Positions 37,809 to 46,709 are shown, numbered from the stretch's first letter. The stretch is DNA of 64,000 nucleotides from Paracoccus spongiarum (GCF_030732095.1 NZ_JAVAMQ010000004.1:62001-126000), one strand, 5' to 3'. Translations and numbers: made by a program. The notes: generated from the sequence alone by a model not told the origin.

Positions 37809-38991
37809 TGCCGGCCTCGGGCGTCAGCAGATAAAGCGCGAGGCCGATCGCCAGCGGGATCAGGAAGAACAGCCACAGCATCGCGAAGGCCTGCGCCGCG
37901 GGCAGCGCCGCGCTGGCCGCGCCATAGACGGGCCGCGAGGCGAATTGCAGAACGCCCACCCCGCCGATCGAGATCATGTTGAGGAAGGTCACCCCGCGAC
38001 CCACCAGATGCGGCGGCAGGAAGGACCGGCCATGCGCCATCAGCAGCGGATAGCCCGCCCCCGACAGCCCGATCAGTGTCAGCAGCAGGATCGCGCTTCC
38101 CAGCCCCGCATCGGGCCGCAGCCACAGGGCCGCGACCACGCCGACCGTGAACGCGCTGAAGATCAGGATCGTGCGGCGCAGATTGCCGACCATCCGCACC
38201 GTCGGGCCGACCAGGAAATTGCCGCCGATCATGGCAAGCCCCATCGCCAGCGTGGCCTGGCCGATGGTGGCGGCATCGGCGCCATGCACCTGTTCCAGGT
38301 AGGGCCCGGCCCACAGCCCCCGCACCGCCCCGAAGGCCGCGTAGTTCACGAACAGCAGCGGCATGATGAACCACAGCGCCCGCAGCCGCAGGATCTGCCC
38401 CAGCGACCCTGCGGGCTGGTCACGGTCCAGCGCCGGCGGATCGCGCACCAGCACGCCGATCAGCGCCGCGATGGCCAGGGTCAGGACCGCCATGCCCCAC
38501 AGCGCCGCCCGCCAGCCGATCGCCTCGATCGCCCAGACCAGCGGCGCCGCGCCGAGGATGTTGCCCAGCGAGCCGAAGCCCACGATCATCCCGGCCAGCC
38601 CGCCGAAGGCCGCCGCCGGATACTGCCGCGCGAAGATGTAGTAGGATCCCATCAGCGCGGGCGCGCAGCCGATGCCCAGCAGCGTCATCGCCACATGCAG
38701 GTGCCAGGGTTGCGTCGCCAGCGCAAACACCGCCGCGCCGCCCGATCCGCCCAAGGCCATCGCCAGCGCGACGGTGCGCCGGGGCCCGAACCGGTCCAGG
38801 GCCCAGCCCACCGGGATCTGCATGGCCGCGAAGGCCACGAACCACAAGCCCGAGGACAGCGCCAGGTCGCCCGGGCTGGCGCCAAGTTCCTGCCCCAGGA
38901 CAGGCGTCATCACCGCCAGGAAGGCGCGATAGAACTGGCTGAGCATATAGCCCAGTGCAAGGCAGACGATGCCCGCTGACACGACCGGCAT
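37801..38991 (-). CDS. MFS transporter
   Basis: About 396-residue major facilitator with 12 predicted helices. The loop 2-3 motif is present as GWALDRFGPRRTVALAMAL (G-x3-D-x2-G-x-R). The substrate is unknown. Start ATG 38991 follows AAGGGGAA; the frame is open 18 codons further upstream but that extension is Arg-rich and unlikely. It overlaps the LpcC-like gene by 8 bases, so it is co-transcribed with two glycosyltransferases, though a mechanistic link is not evident. Confidence 0.88.
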   Translation of the reverse strand: MPVVSAGIVCLALGYMLSQFYRAFLAVMTPVLGQELGASPGDLALSSGLWFVAFAAMQIPVGWALDRFGPRRTVALAMALGGSGGAAVFALATQPWHLHVAMTLLGIGCAPALMGSYYIFARQYPAAAFGGLAGMIVGFGSLGNILGAAPLVWAIEAIGWRAALWGMAVLTLAIAALIGVLVRDPPALDRDQPAGSLGQILRLRALWFIMPLLFVNYAAFGAVRGLWAGPYLEQVHGADAATIGQATLAMGLAMIGGNFLVGPTVRMVGNLRRTILIFSAFTVGVVAALWLRPDAGLGSAILLLTLIGLSGAGYPLLMAHGRSFLPPHLVGRGVTFLNMISIGGVGVLQFASRPVYGAASAALPAAQAFAMLWLFFLIPLAIGLALYLLTPEAGNG

Positions 38992-39055
38992 GCAGATTTC
39001 CCCTTCGGCTGCGCGCAGGCTGCGCGAAGCCCGGGCCGGGCGCAAGGGCGCGCGC

Positions 39056-39472
39056 TCAGTCGCGCAGCGGCCGGGTGCCGCCGCCCATCCCTGTCAGCCG
39101 GTCGATCAGCGGCCGGGCGCGGGGGCCAATCCGTCCGCAGGCCGCGGGATCGTCCAGCAGCCCGAAGGCGGGCCCGAAATAGTCCCGCTCATAGGCGCCG
39201 GGGTCCAGCCCGAGCCGCTGTGCCAGCAGATCGCCGGTGCCGGTCAGCAGCGTCCATTCGCCATCGCTGATCGGCCAGTCCGGGCAGTGCGAGGTGATGA
39301 CGTTGACCTCGGCCAGCTGCCGGATCAGCGATTCGGCCTCGGTCCTGCCCAGCGCCGAGACATCGGGCAGCGGCACCACCAGCCGGTCCCCGCCGAACGA
39401 ATCCTTCGTCGTCGCCAGCAGCAGCGCCCCGCCCGCGATCGCGCCGATCATCAGGGCATCCCAAAGTCTCAT
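39056..39472 (-). CDS. Small membrane-anchored hypothetical protein
   Basis: 138 residues starting MRLWDALMIGAIAGGALLLA, an uncleaved N-terminal anchor or signal peptide, followed by a soluble, probably periplasmic domain with two cysteines (HCPDW and DPAACGRIG) that could form a disulfide. I do not recognise the family; it looks like a Rhodobacterales-conserved hypothetical. The frame extends upstream to 39532, but ATG 39472 gives a clean anchor. It lies upstream of the MFS gene on the same strand. Confidence 0.7.
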   Translation of the reverse strand: MRLWDALMIGAIAGGALLLATTKDSFGGDRLVVPLPDVSALGRTEAESLIRQLAEVNVITSHCPDWPISDGEWTLLTGTGDLLAQRLGLDPGAYERDYFGPAFGLLDDPAACGRIGPRARPLIDRLTGMGGGTRPLRD

Positions 39473-39616
39473 GCCATGTCCCGCAGTCCGTGTTGGTCGG
39501 CGCATCCGGCCTGATCGCGACCGCACCCGCAAGCAAATTCGCCGTGATCTTGACCCGCCGCCGGGCGGGGTCTAACCGGGCGATGCAATCCCGTGCCGCG
39601 CATGAAGGAGATTCCC

Positions 39617-40744
39617 GTGACCGACGCCTATTCGCTTCTCATCCTGCCCGGCGACGGGATCGGCCCGGAAGTCATGGCCGAGGTGGTCAAGGTGATCGAC
39701 TGGTTCGGCGCCAATCGCGGCATGACCTTCGAGGTCGGGCACGACCTGGTCGGCGGCGCGGCCTATGACAGGCATGGCGTGCCGCTGTCGGACGAGACCA
39801 TGGCCCGCGCGCAATCGGTCGATGCGGTGCTGCTGGGCGCGGTCGGCGGGCCGGCCTATGACGACCTGGATTTCAGCGTGAAGCCCGAGCGCGGCCTGCT
39901 GCGGCTGCGCAAGGAGATGGACCTGTTCGCCAATCTGCGCCCCGCGCAATGCTTTGACGCGCTGGCGGATTTCTCCAGCCTCAAGCGCGAGATCGTGGCC
40001 GGTCTGGATATCCTGATCGTGCGCGAACTGACCTCGGGCGTCTATTTCGGCGAGCCGCGCGGCATCCATGCCGATGACAACAACCCCGACAACGAGGGCG
40101 GCCGGGTCGGCGTCAACACGCAGCGTTACACTTCGGGCGAGGTGCGGCGGGTTGCCCGAGCAGCCTTCGAACTGGCGCGCAAGCGGGGCAACCGGGTCTG
40201 CTCGATGGAAAAGGCCAATGTCATGGAATCGGGCATCCTGTGGCGCGAGGAAGTCCAGTGGGTGCATGACAACGAATACCCGGACGTCGCGCTGTCGCAC
40301 ATGTATGCGGACAACGGCGCGATGCAGCTGGTCCGCAATCCGCGCCAGTTCGACGTGATCGTGACCGACAACCTCTTTGGCGACATCCTGTCGGACGCGG
40401 CGGCGATGCTGACCGGCAGCCTCGGGATGCTTCCCTCGGCCAGCCTTGGAGCGCCGATGGCCAATGGCCGGCCCAAGGCGCTGTACGAGCCGGTGCATGG
40501 CAGCGCGCCCGACATCGCCGGGCAGGGCAAGGCCAACCCGATCGCCTGCATCCTCAGCTTTGCGATGGCGCTGCGCTATTCCTTCGACGAGGGCGATGCC
40601 GCCGCCGCGCTGGAACGCGCGGTCGAGAAGGTTCTGGCCGATGGCGTGCGCACCGCCGACCTGATGGGTCCCGAGGATGGCACCGCCGTCTCGACCGCGC
40701 AGATGGGCGATCTGATCGTCGCGGCGCTGGCTGCGGAGGCCTGA
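39617..40744 (+). CDS. leuB: 3-isopropylmalate dehydrogenase
   Basis: NAD-dependent oxidative decarboxylase of leucine biosynthesis. 375 residues with the N-terminal [16 protein letters not shown], arginine cluster ([18 protein letters not shown]), signature [20 protein letters not shown] and the NAD-site [15 protein letters not shown] 39617 preceded by AAGGAG at six bases is the likely start; an in-frame ATG at 39602 overlaps that ribosome site. A TTG-started transporter follows immediately. Confidence 0.96.
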   Translation: MTDAYSLLILPGDGIGPEVMAEVVKVIDWFGANRGMTFEVGHDLVGGAAYDRHGVPLSDETMARAQSVDAVLLGAVGGPAYDDLDFSVKPERGLLRLRKEMDLFANLRPAQCFDALADFSSLKREIVAGLDILIVRELTSGVYFGEPRGIHADDNNPDNEGGRVGVNTQRYTSGEVRRVARAAFELARKRGNRVCSMEKANVMESGILWREEVQWVHDNEYPDVALSHMYADNGAMQLVRNPRQFDVIVTDNLFGDILSDAAAMLTGSLGMLPSASLGAPMANGRPKALYEPVHGSAPDIAGQGKANPIACILSFAMALRYSFDEGDAAAALERAVEKVLADGVRTADLMGPEDGTAVSTAQMGDLIVAALAAEA

Positions 40745-41704
40745 TTGGCGATTTCGGGGAATGTCAGGGGTGCCTTGCTGCAACTGGCGGCGATGGGCAT
40801 CTATGCGACCCATGACGTGGTGATCAAGGCGCTGGGCGAGACCTATCCGGCGCTGCAGATCCTGTTCTTCGCCTCGCTTCTGTCCTTCCCGCTGGTCTCG
40901 GTCGTCCTGATGCGCGACCCGCAGCCCGGCACGCTGCGCCCCAATCGCCCCGGCTGGGTCATCCTGCGCAGCGCCTGCGCGGTTGTGGCCGGGATGGCGG
41001 GCTTTTACGCCTTCTCGACCCTGCCGCTGGCGCAGGTTTATGCGATCCTGTTCACCACGCCGCTGCTGGTCACCATCCTGTCGATCCCCTTGCTGGGCGA
41101 ACGGGTGGGCCCGCATCGTTGGGCGGCCGTTGTGATCGGACTGTCCGGGGTGCTTATCGTGCTGCGCCCCGGCGGGCAGGACCTGCAACTGGGCCATGCC
41201 GCCGCCCTTGCCGGCGCGGTGGCCAGCGCCATGGCGGCCGTCATCATCCGCCGGCTGGGCCGCAGCGAACGCCCGATGGTGCTGATGATGTGGCCGATGC
41301 TGGGCAACTTCGTGGCGACGGGCGGGGCGCTGACGCTGAACTACCAGCCGATGGAGCTGCAGCATTTCGCGATGACCGGCATCATCGCCGCGCTGGGGCT
41401 GATGGGCGGCTTCCTGGTGATCCTGGCCTATCGCGCCGGCGAGGCAGCCATCGTCGCGCCGATGCAGTATTCGCAGATCCTGTGGGCCACCGCCTATGGC
41501 TGGTATCTGTTCGGCGAGTCGGTCGACATGCCGACGCTGATCGGCGCCTCGGTCATCATCGCCTCGGGCATCTACATCGTCTGGCGCGAGGGGATCGTCG
41601 GCAATTCGGCCAACCGCCCGGTGACCGCGGCGCGGCTGCGCGCCGAAACCGTCACCGCCCCGAAATCGACGCTGCTGCAAAGATTGTGGCAGCCGCGCCG
41701 CTGA
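40745..41704 (+). CDS. EamA-family (DMT) transporter
   Basis: 319-residue membrane protein with ten predicted helices in two EamA repeats (first repeat AAMGIYATHDVVIKALGE...LPLAQVYAILFTTPL; second beginning near residue 150). Such proteins export metabolites or amino acids; substrate unknown. The start is TTG 40745, immediately after the leuB stop, with GCGGAGG upstream. Contiguity with leuB suggests co-transcription. Confidence 0.88.
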   Translation: MAISGNVRGALLQLAAMGIYATHDVVIKALGETYPALQILFFASLLSFPLVSVVLMRDPQPGTLRPNRPGWVILRSACAVVAGMAGFYAFSTLPLAQVYAILFTTPLLVTILSIPLLGERVGPHRWAAVVIGLSGVLIVLRPGGQDLQLGHAAALAGAVASAMAAVIIRRLGRSERPMVLMMWPMLGNFVATGGALTLNYQPMELQHFAMTGIIAALGLMGGFLVILAYRAGEAAIVAPMQYSQILWATAYGWYLFGESVDMPTLIGASVIIASGIYIVWREGIVGNSANRPVTAARLRAETVTAPKSTLLQRLWQPRR

Positions 41705-41752
41705 CGGGGCTTGCATTCCCCAGGGCACCGCGCTACCTGCCCGTCCTACGGT

Positions 41753-41829
41753 CGGAGCGTAGCGCAGCCTGGTAGCGCACCTGCTTCGGGAGCAGGGGGT
41801 CGGAGGTTCGAATCCTCTCGCTCCGACCA
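41753..41829 (+). tRNA. tRNA-Pro (anticodon CGG)
   Basis: 77 bases with full cloverleaf: acceptor stem CGGAGCG with CGCTCCG, D arm GCGC-AGCCTGGTA-GCGC, anticodon stem CCTGC/GCAGG with loop TTCGGGA (anticodon CGG at 41787-41789), T arm GGAGG-TTCGAAT-CCTCT. The 3' CCA is encoded. Reads codon CCG. Confidence 0.97.
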
Positions 41830-41993
41830 ACCGGACCTGTCTGCGAATGGCCCCCAGGGTCCATCCCCGACGGTGACGATCCCATCCGCGCAATCGGGCC
41901 GAACACCTGATCGCAGGTGGCTGCGGGTCTGTCTCGCGTCTGTCATTCGGCGCGCTGGTGTCGTAGTGATGGGAAAACGATACAGGTCAGACA

Positions 41994-42272
41994 ATGCGAA
42001 CACATCTTGCCGCTCTTGCCGCTCTCATGGTTGCCGCGGGGTGCGCGGTCGGATCCGGGGTGGTGGTCAGGGGCGTCGGCCCCGACGATCTGCTGAAGCT
42101 GCGCGAAGGTCCCGGCCTCGACCACGACATCATCATCGGCCTGCCCGACGGAACGCGCCTGAACCGTCAGAACTGCGCGCCCTATGATGGCAAGGTCTGG
42201 TGCCGGGTCGCGCTGACCGACAGGCCCACCGTCACGGGCTATGTGTCGGCGGAGTATCTGGCAGTCCGCTGA
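41994..42272 (+). CDS. SH3-domain lipoprotein
   Basis: 92 residues. A lipoprotein signal peptide ends LMVAAGC, with Cys17 the likely lipidated residue; the mature part is one bacterial SH3 unit ([20 protein letters not shown] and [10 protein letters not shown]) with two further Cys that may pair. Bacterial SH3 domains bind peptidoglycan or other ligands; the role here is unknown. First gene after tRNA-Pro and start of a poorly characterised stretch. Confidence 0.8.
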   Translation: MRTHLAALAALMVAAGCAVGSGVVVRGVGPDDLLKLREGPGLDHDIIIGLPDGTRLNRQNCAPYDGKVWCRVALTDRPTVTGYVSAEYLAVR

Positions 42273-42669
42273 GCCTGACCTTCGGCCACCTCCGGTTCAA
42301 CCTCTGCCCGAGCCGCCGCGCACCGCGCATGTGACTTGGATCGTCGTACCGCGTGATCGGTTGTCCGGCCGGACCCCGCCTTCCGGAATTCCGGCGCATT
42401 TAGAGAATGCGTGTCGTTCAGAACCGCGCGGCCGCAAGAACTCAACACAGCATTGCCAGCGGATGTCCTGCACCCACGAGCGGCCTTGGCGTCAAGGCGC
42501 AGGGAAATGGGCTGCGACCTGATGTAGGGATGGGCCGTCCGCGGGTCTCGGCATTCAAGTGTCAGGCGCAGAAACATACTGAATCGGGCGCATAACATTA
42601 TTCTTAATGAAATTGCCGGAAAAAGCGCGTATATTATCTTATCAATCTTGGTTAACGGAGGGAATCGTC
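42273..42669. other. Non-coding region with AT-rich promoter-like end
   Basis: No credible gene in 397 bases; antisense and sense frames here have no ribosome site or recognisable sequence. The last 80 bases are unusually AT-rich for the window: an inverted CATTA/TAATG pair at 42596-42600 and 42605-42609, TATATTAT at 42630-42637 as a possible -10 region, and TTAAC before the ribosome site of the following small gene. A regulated promoter for the next genes is inferred. Confidence 0.55.
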
Positions 42670-42768
42670 ATGAGGGTGATGTTGCTGGTCCTTCTCGTCG
42701 GCCTCGCGGGAACGGTCGTGGCCACCGCGCAGGCGCCGTGCAACCCTGCCATTGAAGAATGCCGCTGA
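42670..42768 (+). CDS. Small secreted peptide with two cysteines (32 residues)
   Basis: A 32-codon frame with a strong ribosome site (GGAGGGA, 6 bases before ATG). It encodes MRVMLLVLLVGLAGTVV followed by ATAQA, a textbook Sec signal peptide with an AxA cleavage site, leaving a mature peptide of about ten residues, PCNPAIEECR, whose two Cys could form a disulfide. Not similar to anything I know. It sits 26 bases before the 997-residue membrane/binding-domain gene, downstream of the same AT-rich promoter region. Alternatively it is a leader whose translation sets expression of the next gene. Confidence 0.6.
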   Translation: MRVMLLVLLVGLAGTVVATAQAPCNPAIEECR

Positions 42769-42794
42769 GGCGCGATCGCGCCTGAGGAGGCATC

Positions 42795-45788
42795 ATGGAA
42801 TCGTCAACGGACTATCTGCCGCTGCTCTTCGGGGCAGCGGTCATCGTCTATCACGCCTATGACCGTTTCAACGACGCCAGCTACGCGACCCATGTCGAGC
42901 TTGAACGGCTGCACAGCCTGCTGAGCGTTGACAGGATGAGGACGGTCTCGGTCGTGCGGCTGGCGCTGGTCAGCTATGTCACGGGCCTTCTGATCATTTA
43001 CGTCCTCGCGACGGCCTACGTCTTTCTGGTTCCGTCGAACATAGGCGACCTGGTGGCCAGCGGGGCCCCGCTGACGGCCGCGCTTCCGCAGATTGTCGGC
43101 GGCACGGCGCCGGGCGCAGACCCCAGCTCGAGAGATTTGGGGGCGATCCCGATCGGCGTTGCGCTTGTGATCGTCGGGCTGGGAACCTCGCTTCCCTATG
43201 TCAAGAACATCGAGATCTGGTTGCGCGGAGCCTGCCACCGGCTTGCCGGCATTCCGACCAAGGTTCTGGAACATGCGAACGCCTTGCGCTCGGCGACGTT
43301 CGATTCGCCCGGCGCCGGTGACGTGCTGCCGCTGTTGACCCAGCTGGACCGGGACACGATAAGGCAGGCTGGCGGAGCCCCCGAAGACGAGCTGTCGCGC
43401 GATCTGAGGCTGATCGCGGGGGTGGCCGAGTGGGTGTTGCGGCGGGGCGCAATTTCCGAGGAGCCGGCGATCCGGCGCCAGTTTCATCCGCTGGAGGTCG
43501 CCCTGCTGGACAGAAAGACCAAGCTGTTCAGGCAATTGCGCGAACGGAATGCGCCGCCGGCGGTCGCGGCGGGCGCGGCCGCGCCCGCCAACAAGCCAGG
43601 GCCTGCGGCGCCGGACAGCCTTGCAACCGAAGCCGATCTGCTGGCCGACGACATGTGCCTGTTGCTGGCCTTGTATCGCGAACACGGGATCATCCCGCTT
43701 CGGACGCGCGCCGCGCCGGAACAGGACATCGAGCGTTCCAGCGCCAAGGCGCGCAGGCTTCTGATAGAGTTTGTCGACAACGGCGAACAGGCGCACGACT
43801 TTGCTGCCGATGCGGCGCGGCTGGCGCTGCGGGCCCTGTCATGGACCCTGGGCGTCATCGTCGCCATCTGCGTCATCTGGGCGGCCCTGCCCGGCGTCTA
43901 CGAGCTTCAGATCAACTTTCCGACGAATCCGCTCCGATACCAGCTCGGCATTCCCGCGCGCATCTGGAATTTTCTCAGCATCGGCATCTTCGCCTTTTTC
44001 GTGCCGGTGGCCATTGCGATCGGCATCTGGCATGGCGCGACCGCATCTGGCAGCTGGAAAGGCGGGCTGGGCGACCACTGGGGCGATGCGATCCCGCGGT
44101 TGCTGCTGATGTTCCTGGCGGGCTGGCTGGTCGGAACGCTGCTGATGACCGGGCTGAACATCTGGAGCGGCGCCACCCGGGGCAGTTGGGCCGCCACCGG
44201 CGCGCAGTCGCTGTCCCAGCTGTACGGCATGGCCAGCAACGCCGCACCGACGGTCCTGCGCGGAGCCTTCCTTGGCATGCTTGTCGTGGAATGTCTGGAC
44301 TGCGTCTGGCGTTGCCGGCCGAAGGCGGCGGGTGCGAAAGATGGCGCGGACCAGCATGATTGCCGCGATGCGCGTCTGTCACGGGCAGTGCGGGCCGGCG
44401 CGATCATGGCCGCCGCCGGTGCGGCCACGCGCGCGCTGCTGATCCTGATGACCATCCATTCTGGCGGCGATCTGGTGTCGCGGCGGCAATTCGACAGCTT
44501 CGACTGGGGGCTTGTGGTCTATGCGGGCGCGTTTTCGGGCCTGATCGGCTTTTTCCTGATCCTCGCCTTGTCGGCGGTCCTGCCGCGCTGCACGGCACGA
44601 CCGGCCAGCGGCCAGGCGAAGGACACTCCGCCTGAGACGGGAAACCATCCGGATCGGCAGCCCGGGTCCGATGCCGATACCGTGCAGGGCGGGAAGGCCG
44701 TCGGCGTGGCCGGGCTGGCCGTCCTGTCGGCGATCCTCTGGATTGCCACACCGGGGCAGGCGCAAGCCGAGCCGCTGGTGATCGGCGTGCGGACGGATGC
44801 GGCGCCCTATGCGTCGTATGATGCCGGAAGCCGGGCCTTCGTCGGCTATCTGGTGGATCTCTGCACGGTCATGGTGCGCCGGGCGGGCTTCGACTACACC
44901 TATGAGAAGGTCACGCCCGAGGTGCGCAGCGACTTCCTGTCCGGCAAGACGTCCAGGATCGACCTGTTGTGCGACCCCACCACCATCACGCTGAAGAGGA
45001 CGCGGGATTTTCTGGACAGACCGATCAACGGCGCGCTCGGCTTTTCGCCGATCTACCACATCGCCAACAGCGGTTATCTGACGCGTCGCCGGGATCGCCC
45101 GGATTCGGTCGACGACCCCGCGGCGCAGACCAGGCAGCCCTGGGTCCGGATGTGGCTGGACGACGGCGGTCGGAAAATGGCCGCGCCCGCCCAGAAAGAG
45201 GTCTGGGGCGCCGTGACGGGGACCACCAGCAGCGACAGGATTGTGCGCGAGGCTGCCGCCCTGCCGGCGGAGAAGCGGCCCACGACCGATAGTGCACCCG
45301 ATCATCCGACGGCCGCGAAAAGGCTGTGCGATGGCGACTGGCAGCGCTATTACGGCGATGAGGAACTGATCCGCGCGGCCGTGGCGCGGATCGTGCCGCC
45401 CTGCACCGCCACCGACGCGCCGCCCGATCAGCTGCAATACGAGCCCTATGCGCTGGTGATCTCGACCCGGAATGTCTGCCATCTGGACGATCTTCTGACC
45501 AGCCAGATGTATGCGATGGCGGCCGACGGCACGATCAGGCGGATGATCGAGGTCAACTTTCCCAAGATGCGCAAATCCGCCTCGCTGGAGGCCCTTCTGA
45601 ACATCATCACCGTGCCGGCCGGCGCGGAGCCCCCGTCCGCCGAGCCGCAACCCGGAGGCGGCATCGATCCGCCGCTGCACCCGCCCTGCGTCCAGCCGCA
45701 ACGGACGGCCGGAACCCTGCAGCCGGGCTGGTCCGGCCAGCGGGCCGCGCCCTTTGTCATCAAATCTTCATCTGCCGATCGGGAATAA
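42795..45788 (+). CDS. Multi-pass membrane protein fused to periplasmic solute-binding (SBP3-like) domain
   Basis: 997 residues. Residues 1-630 contain about eight hydrophobic segments (for example near 52-78, 117-136, 345-368, 390-414, 436-458, 535-552, 570-592) separated by a long cytoplasmic-type stretch (~140-340). Residues ~633-660 form a signal-peptide-like segment ending ATPGQAQAEP, then a domain like extracellular solute-binding family 3: LVIGVRTDAAPYASYD, FVGYLVDLCTVMVRRAGFDY, SRIDLLCDPTTITLKRTRDF. The tail is Pro-rich. Start ATG 42795 has GAGGAGG. The arrangement suggests a ligand sensor or receptor; no transporter ATPase is nearby. The N-terminal part matches no family I recognise. 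Confidence 0.75.
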   Translation: MESSTDYLPLLFGAAVIVYHAYDRFNDASYATHVELERLHSLLSVDRMRTVSVVRLALVSYVTGLLIIYVLATAYVFLVPSNIGDLVASGAPLTAALPQIVGGTAPGADPSSRDLGAIPIGVALVIVGLGTSLPYVKNIEIWLRGACHRLAGIPTKVLEHANALRSATFDSPGAGDVLPLLTQLDRDTIRQAGGAPEDELSRDLRLIAGVAEWVLRRGAISEEPAIRRQFHPLEVALLDRKTKLFRQLRERNAPPAVAAGAAAPANKPGPAAPDSLATEADLLADDMCLLLALYREHGIIPLRTRAAPEQDIERSSAKARRLLIEFVDNGEQAHDFAADAARLALRALSWTLGVIVAICVIWAALPGVYELQINFPTNPLRYQLGIPARIWNFLSIGIFAFFVPVAIAIGIWHGATASGSWKGGLGDHWGDAIPRLLLMFLAGWLVGTLLMTGLNIWSGATRGSWAATGAQSLSQLYGMASNAAPTVLRGAFLGMLVVECLDCVWRCRPKAAGAKDGADQHDCRDARLSRAVRAGAIMAAAGAATRALLILMTIHSGGDLVSRRQFDSFDWGLVVYAGAFSGLIGFFLILALSAVLPRCTARPASGQAKDTPPETGNHPDRQPGSDADTVQGGKAVGVAGLAVLSAILWIATPGQAQAEPLVIGVRTDAAPYASYDAGSRAFVGYLVDLCTVMVRRAGFDYTYEKVTPEVRSDFLSGKTSRIDLLCDPTTITLKRTRDFLDRPINGALGFSPIYHIANSGYLTRRRDRPDSVDDPAAQTRQPWVRMWLDDGGRKMAAPAQKEVWGAVTGTTSSDRIVREAAALPAEKRPTTDSAPDHPTAAKRLCDGDWQRYYGDEELIRAAVARIVPPCTATDAPPDQLQYEPYALVISTRNVCHLDDLLTSQMYAMAADGTIRRMIEVNFPKMRKSASLEALLNIITVPAGAEPPSAEPQPGGGIDPPLHPPCVQPQRTAGTLQPGWSGQRAAPFVIKSSSADRE

Positions 45789-45947
45789 CTCGACCCCCGG
45801 CCCGTATGCCGGACAGAGACGCCTGCAAGCTGTCCCGGCCGCGTGGCTGGCGGAAAACAGAGTGCGACGCTCGGTCCGGGGCGGCGGACGCGCGGCGCGC
45901 GACGACCGTCAGGGGCCTTCATGGACACGAACAGGGGAGTTCTGGAG

Positions 45948-46631
45948 ATGCCGACATTCAATGGCAACGACGATGACAACCGCATCACCGGCGGCGGCCT
46001 TGCCGACCGGATCTTCGGCCGCTCGGGTGACGACTCGCTGCGCGGCGGCGGCGGCGCCGACACGATCGACGGCGGCGAGGGCAATGACAGCATCTGGGGT
46101 GATGGCGGCCACAACCTGCTGATCGGGCGCGCTGGCAACGACAGCATCTGGGCCGGCGGCGGCAACGACCGGATCGACGCGGGCGAAGGCAATGATGTGG
46201 TCTTGTCCGGCGGCGGCGCCGACCGCATCTCGGCCGGCGACGGCAATGACAGGGTGCTGGCCGGCGCTGGCAACGACAGCGTGACGGGCGGCGAGGGCAA
46301 TGACGACCTGTTCGGCGGCGGAGGCGCTGATCGCCTGTCCGGGGGCGAGGGCGACGACCTGCTGCATGGCGGGGCGGGCAACGACATCCTGACCGGCGGC
46401 GAGGGCAGCGACCGGTTCGTGTTCGACAGCGGCCGCGACCGGATCACCGATTTCGAGAATGACGAGGATGTCATCGACCTGTCGGCCTTCAGCCGGTTCG
46501 ACAGTTTCGCCGATATCCGCGGGGCTGCGCGCCAGTCCGGCTCGGACGTGGTGATCGAGACCGGAACCCACCGGCTGGTGATCGAGGACTATCGCCTCTC
46601 GCAGATGGATGGCGACGATTTCGCCTGGTAG
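45948..46631 (+). CDS. Small RTX (haemolysin-type calcium-binding repeat) protein
   Basis: 227 residues from ATG 45948 (AGGGGAG upstream); an ATG at 45921 and a GTG at 45843 are in frame. About fifteen near-contiguous nonapeptide repeats of GGxGxD type span residues ~10-160 (GNDSIWGDGG, GGEGNDDLFGGGGADRLSGG), forming a Ca2+-binding beta-roll. The C-terminal DRFVFDSGRDRITDFENDED followed by DLSAF is the classic RTX end, a type I secretion signal region. No catalytic domain is present, so it is likely secreted and structural. No type I secretion genes are in the window. It lies 159 bases after the membrane/binding-domain gene. Confidence 0.85.
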   Translation: MPTFNGNDDDNRITGGGLADRIFGRSGDDSLRGGGGADTIDGGEGNDSIWGDGGHNLLIGRAGNDSIWAGGGNDRIDAGEGNDVVLSGGGADRISAGDGNDRVLAGAGNDSVTGGEGNDDLFGGGGADRLSGGEGDDLLHGGAGNDILTGGEGSDRFVFDSGRDRITDFENDEDVIDLSAFSRFDSFADIRGAARQSGSDVVIETGTHRLVIEDYRLSQMDGDDFAW

Positions 46632-46655
46632 GCGCCGCGCCCGCGGATGCCGGAA

Positions 46656-46679
46656 GGGGCGGGCCCGCGGGCCCGCCCC
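46656..46679. terminator. GC-rich hairpin between RTX gene and glcB
   Basis: A 10-bp perfect stem (46656-46665 with 46670-46679, four-base loop) in the 78-base gap between convergent genes; no long T-run. Confidence 0.5.
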
Positions 46680-46709
46680 CTTGCCCTGGCGGCGGCGTGC
46701 GGCCCGCGC

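Noticed and set aside
41746..42003. Minus-strand 85-codon frame ending in a [24 protein letters not shown] sequence, and the similar start of a long minus frame covering leuB and the EamA gene
   Set aside because: This is the well-known spurious translation of the antisense strand of a tRNA gene; the long frame is a GC-rich shadow of leuB and the transporter.
42239..42598. Minus-strand 119-codon frame in the gap before the mini-peptide gene
   Set aside because: No ribosome site, mixed composition, overlaps the SH3 lipoprotein end; no support as a gene.
45970..46420. Short tandem DNA repeats that could suggest a CRISPR or minisatellite
   Set aside because: They have 27-base periodicity in frame and encode RTX nonapeptides; there are no spacers.
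41753..46709. A mobile integrative element using tRNA-Pro as attachment site
   Set aside because: No integrase, no relaxase and no second copy of the tRNA 3' end was found in the window; only an accessory block is claimed.
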